Positions 5,266 to 6,483 of a stretch of 6,483 nt of DNA are shown in pieces. Each line of letters opens with the position of its first letter. Within the stretch, counting starts at the first letter, position 1. The position numbers and the translations under genes were made by a program. This stretch comes from Clostridiales bacterium (lineage in GTDB: Bacteria; Bacillota; Clostridia; Oscillospirales; Oscillospiraceae): NCBI GenBank assembly GCA_003522945.1, contig DPHR01000015.1, positions 1 to 6,483 on the forward strand, given 5' to 3'. The notes under the pieces were generated by a model, which made no database searches, had not been told where the DNA came from, and saw nothing but the letters and a program-made list of their open reading frames with translations.

Positions 5266-5985
5266 TTATTCCTTTTCCGCCGGGGGCTCCGTTTTGGCTT
5301 CGGCTTCCGCCTTTTCCGTGTCTGCAGGAGCGGCTTCGCTTTCGGGCAGAGGCTCGGTTTTTCCGTCGGGCAGCGTTTCCGCCGCTTCCGCGGGGTCAAG
5401 CTCGATCACGGGTGCCTGTCCCGCGAGGAACTCGGCGCGCGATTTTCCGTGCGCCACCGCAACGGTGGTGAAGAGGCCGGAAATGCCGTCCAGCAGGAAG
5501 CCGAGCGCCGCGGCAAACAGGAGCGTATCGTTCTTTTCAAAGGGATTCACAAGCAGCAGCACGCCCGCCGCACAGATGCACACGCCCAGCACAAGCGCCG
5601 CCGACCAGCCGCCGGTTTCGCAGCTTTTGATATCCAGCCCGTGCTTGCAGTCCATGAAGCCGTGGTAAAGCAGCACAACGCCCATCACAATGACCGTAAG
5701 GCGCATGACCTGCTCCGCAAGGCTCTGCGTGAGCAGGATCCAGACGCCCGCCACCGCAGCGATAATGCCGGAGATGAGCAGCAGCTTTCGCAGCAGTCCG
5801 ACACGCTCCCCGGTAAGGTACGAGGCGATCTGCAGTATGCCCGAGAGGATCATCACCGCGCCGAAGCCGTAGCTGATCCACTTCATGGCGGTCGCCGTCC
5901 ATATCAGCATGGCAATGCCGAGAGCCAGACAGAGAATGCTCACGCCGAACGCGGCAAAAGCAAAATGACGGAAAAAACGTTTCAT
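5266..5985 (-). CDS. HdeD/DUF308-like six-helix membrane protein with acidic tail
   Basis: This 239-residue integral membrane protein resembles the HdeD/DUF308 family (HdeD is an acid-resistance membrane protein in Escherichia coli; most family members have no known role). Six hydrophobic segments are visible, at about 8-30, 35-56, 67-86, 93-111, 126-147 and 155-176. Paired helices with glycine-rich turns such as YGFGAVMILSGILQI fit the family's internal repeat. From about 190 the chain is a soluble tail very rich in Glu, Ala and Pro (PAEAAETLPDGKTEPLPE...), probably disordered. The ATG at 5985 has AAAGGA (5997-5992) six bases upstream. The upstream in-frame TTG at 6000 is rejected because it precedes that site. 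The gene starts 11 bases after the stop of the preceding minus-strand gene, indicating one operon. No specific function is claimed. Confidence 0.8.
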   Translation of the reverse strand: MKRFFRHFAFAAFGVSILCLALGIAMLIWTATAMKWISYGFGAVMILSGILQIASYLTGERVGLLRKLLLISGIIAAVAGVWILLTQSLAEQVMRLTVIVMGVVLLYHGFMDCKHGLDIKSCETGGWSAALVLGVCICAAGVLLLVNPFEKNDTLLFAAALGFLLDGISGLFTTVAVAHGKSRAEFLAGQAPVIELDPAEAAETLPDGKTEPLPESEAAPADTEKAEAEAKTEPPAEKE

Positions 5986-5991
5986 GGCGTA

Positions 5992-5997
5992 TCCTTT
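5992..5997 (-). promoter_or_regulatory. Ribosome binding site deciding the membrane-protein start
   Basis: AAAGGA on the minus strand overlaps the end of the upstream gene's TGA stop (5999-5997) and sits six bases before ATG 5985. This favours the ATG over the in-frame TTG at 6000 and suggests coupled translation. Confidence 0.7.
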
Positions 5998-6483
5998 CAA
6001 ATGACCGAATAGATCGTGGAAACAAGCTCGTACCGCAGCGGATAGTGCGTCATGGTGCCGAGAGCGGAAGCGTCGGTCCTTTTCATCAGCAGCACATCGG
6101 CCTCGCCCGCGGCAGCCGCGGCAGCGAGAACGGACGCATCGCCGGCATATACCTCGGCAATGTATCCGGTCGCGGTCTCAAACGCCGGGAGCCACGCTGT
6201 GAGGATGCCGCTCTCCAAAAGCTCCGTATCCGCCGCGACGCGCACACGGCGCGTCTCATCCGTGGCCGCGGGGATCTCTTCGGAATTGCGCTCTGCAGCC
6301 GGGACCGTATACATCGGCGTATCCAGCCCGTCGGGGATAAAGGTCTCCGCCGTGTCCTTCCCTGCGGAACGAAGCCAGCGGCTGAGCGCCTTCGCCCCGT
6401 CGCTCCTTCCCTCGCAGAGGACATACACGGTCTCCTCCCCCGCGGTGAAGCGCGGCGCGGCGGTCGGCTCCGGAGTTGGCTCA
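5997..6483 (-). CDS. Partial protein with TupA-like solute-binding-fold segments
   Basis: The frame is open to the window edge, so the N-terminus is missing; 161 residues are visible. They begin with a Pro/Thr/Glu-rich linker (EPTPEPTAAP), which suggests an extracytoplasmic or lipoprotein-type chain. A stretch TVYVLCEGRSDGAKALSRWLRSAG resembles the C-lobe region of tungstate-binding TupA proteins (RGDDSGTHKKE...WK.AG type). It is followed by VRVAADTELLESGILTAWLPAFETATGY and ADVLLMK, resembling the TupA N-terminus (ATTTSxxDSGLLxxLLPAFE...ADVLL). The chain then stops shortly after HYPLRYELVSTIY, where such domains would normally continue into a hinge. The order of segments is therefore unusual. 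GTG at 6428 could be proposed as a start, but the frame continues upstream and no ribosome site is seen there. The resemblance is from memory and weak; no ligand is claimed. It is in an operon with the downstream membrane protein. Confidence 0.5.
   Translation of the reverse strand, partial: EPTPEPTAAPRFTAGEETVYVLCEGRSDGAKALSRWLRSAGKDTAETFIPDGLDTPMYTVPAAERNSEEIPAATDETRRVRVAADTELLESGILTAWLPAFETATGYIAEVYAGDASVLAAAAAAGEADVLLMKRTDASALGTMTHYPLRYELVSTIYSVI

Noticed and set aside
5233..6012. Plus-strand open frame opposite the membrane-protein gene
   Set aside because: It has no plausible ribosome site and a low-complexity composition. It starts inside the bidirectional terminator, and the minus strand encodes a clear six-helix protein.

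Overview
The window reads as chromosomal DNA from a GC-rich anaerobic Firmicute, most likely a gut Clostridia member of the Oscillospiraceae type. This is an inference from three things: the strong Shine-Dalgarno sites, the sigma-A-type promoters, and protein families that I recall mainly from that group. No rRNA, tRNA, CRISPR array, insertion sequence, phage gene or integrase is visible.

Layout, left to right. (1) Positions 1-188 are a leader with an extended -10 promoter and no supportable gene. (2) Positions 189-2433 are an intact two-gene operon for the electron-bifurcating transhydrogenase NfnAB (NADH-dependent reduced ferredoxin:NADP+ oxidoreductase). The genes overlap by 8 bases and a strong intrinsic terminator follows (2452-2488). 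(3) Positions 2490-4692 hold a tightly packed co-directional cluster in which four of five genes are visibly broken. These are a SAM methyltransferase lacking its core and frameshifted near its end, an intact MmcQ/YjbR-family gene, a FlaR/adenylate-kinase-like P-loop gene with two frameshifts around its Walker A motif, a uridine-kinase-like gene with one frameshift, and the 3' end of a tyrosine phosphatase gene. (4) Positions 4717-5211 are an intact XRE-type HTH regulator with a C-terminal zinc ribbon, with its own promoter. (5) A near-perfect bidirectional terminator (5222-5256) separates it from a convergent minus-strand operon. (6) On the minus strand, a protein resembling a TupA-type solute-binding fold is cut by the window end (5997-6483) and lies just upstream of an HdeD/DUF308-like six-helix membrane protein (5266-5985).

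Functionally, NfnAB links the NADH, NADPH and ferredoxin pools and is housekeeping metabolism in fermenters. The middle cluster looks like a decaying set of small accessory enzymes, or possibly a poorly sequenced patch. The sequence allows both readings for the single-base indels, but not for the methyltransferase core deletion or the phosphatase truncation. I did not find a convincing undescribed system. The most notable signals are the concentration of lesions in 2621-4692, the unusual cysteine near the NfnA cluster site, and the odd solute-binding-like protein at the right edge.
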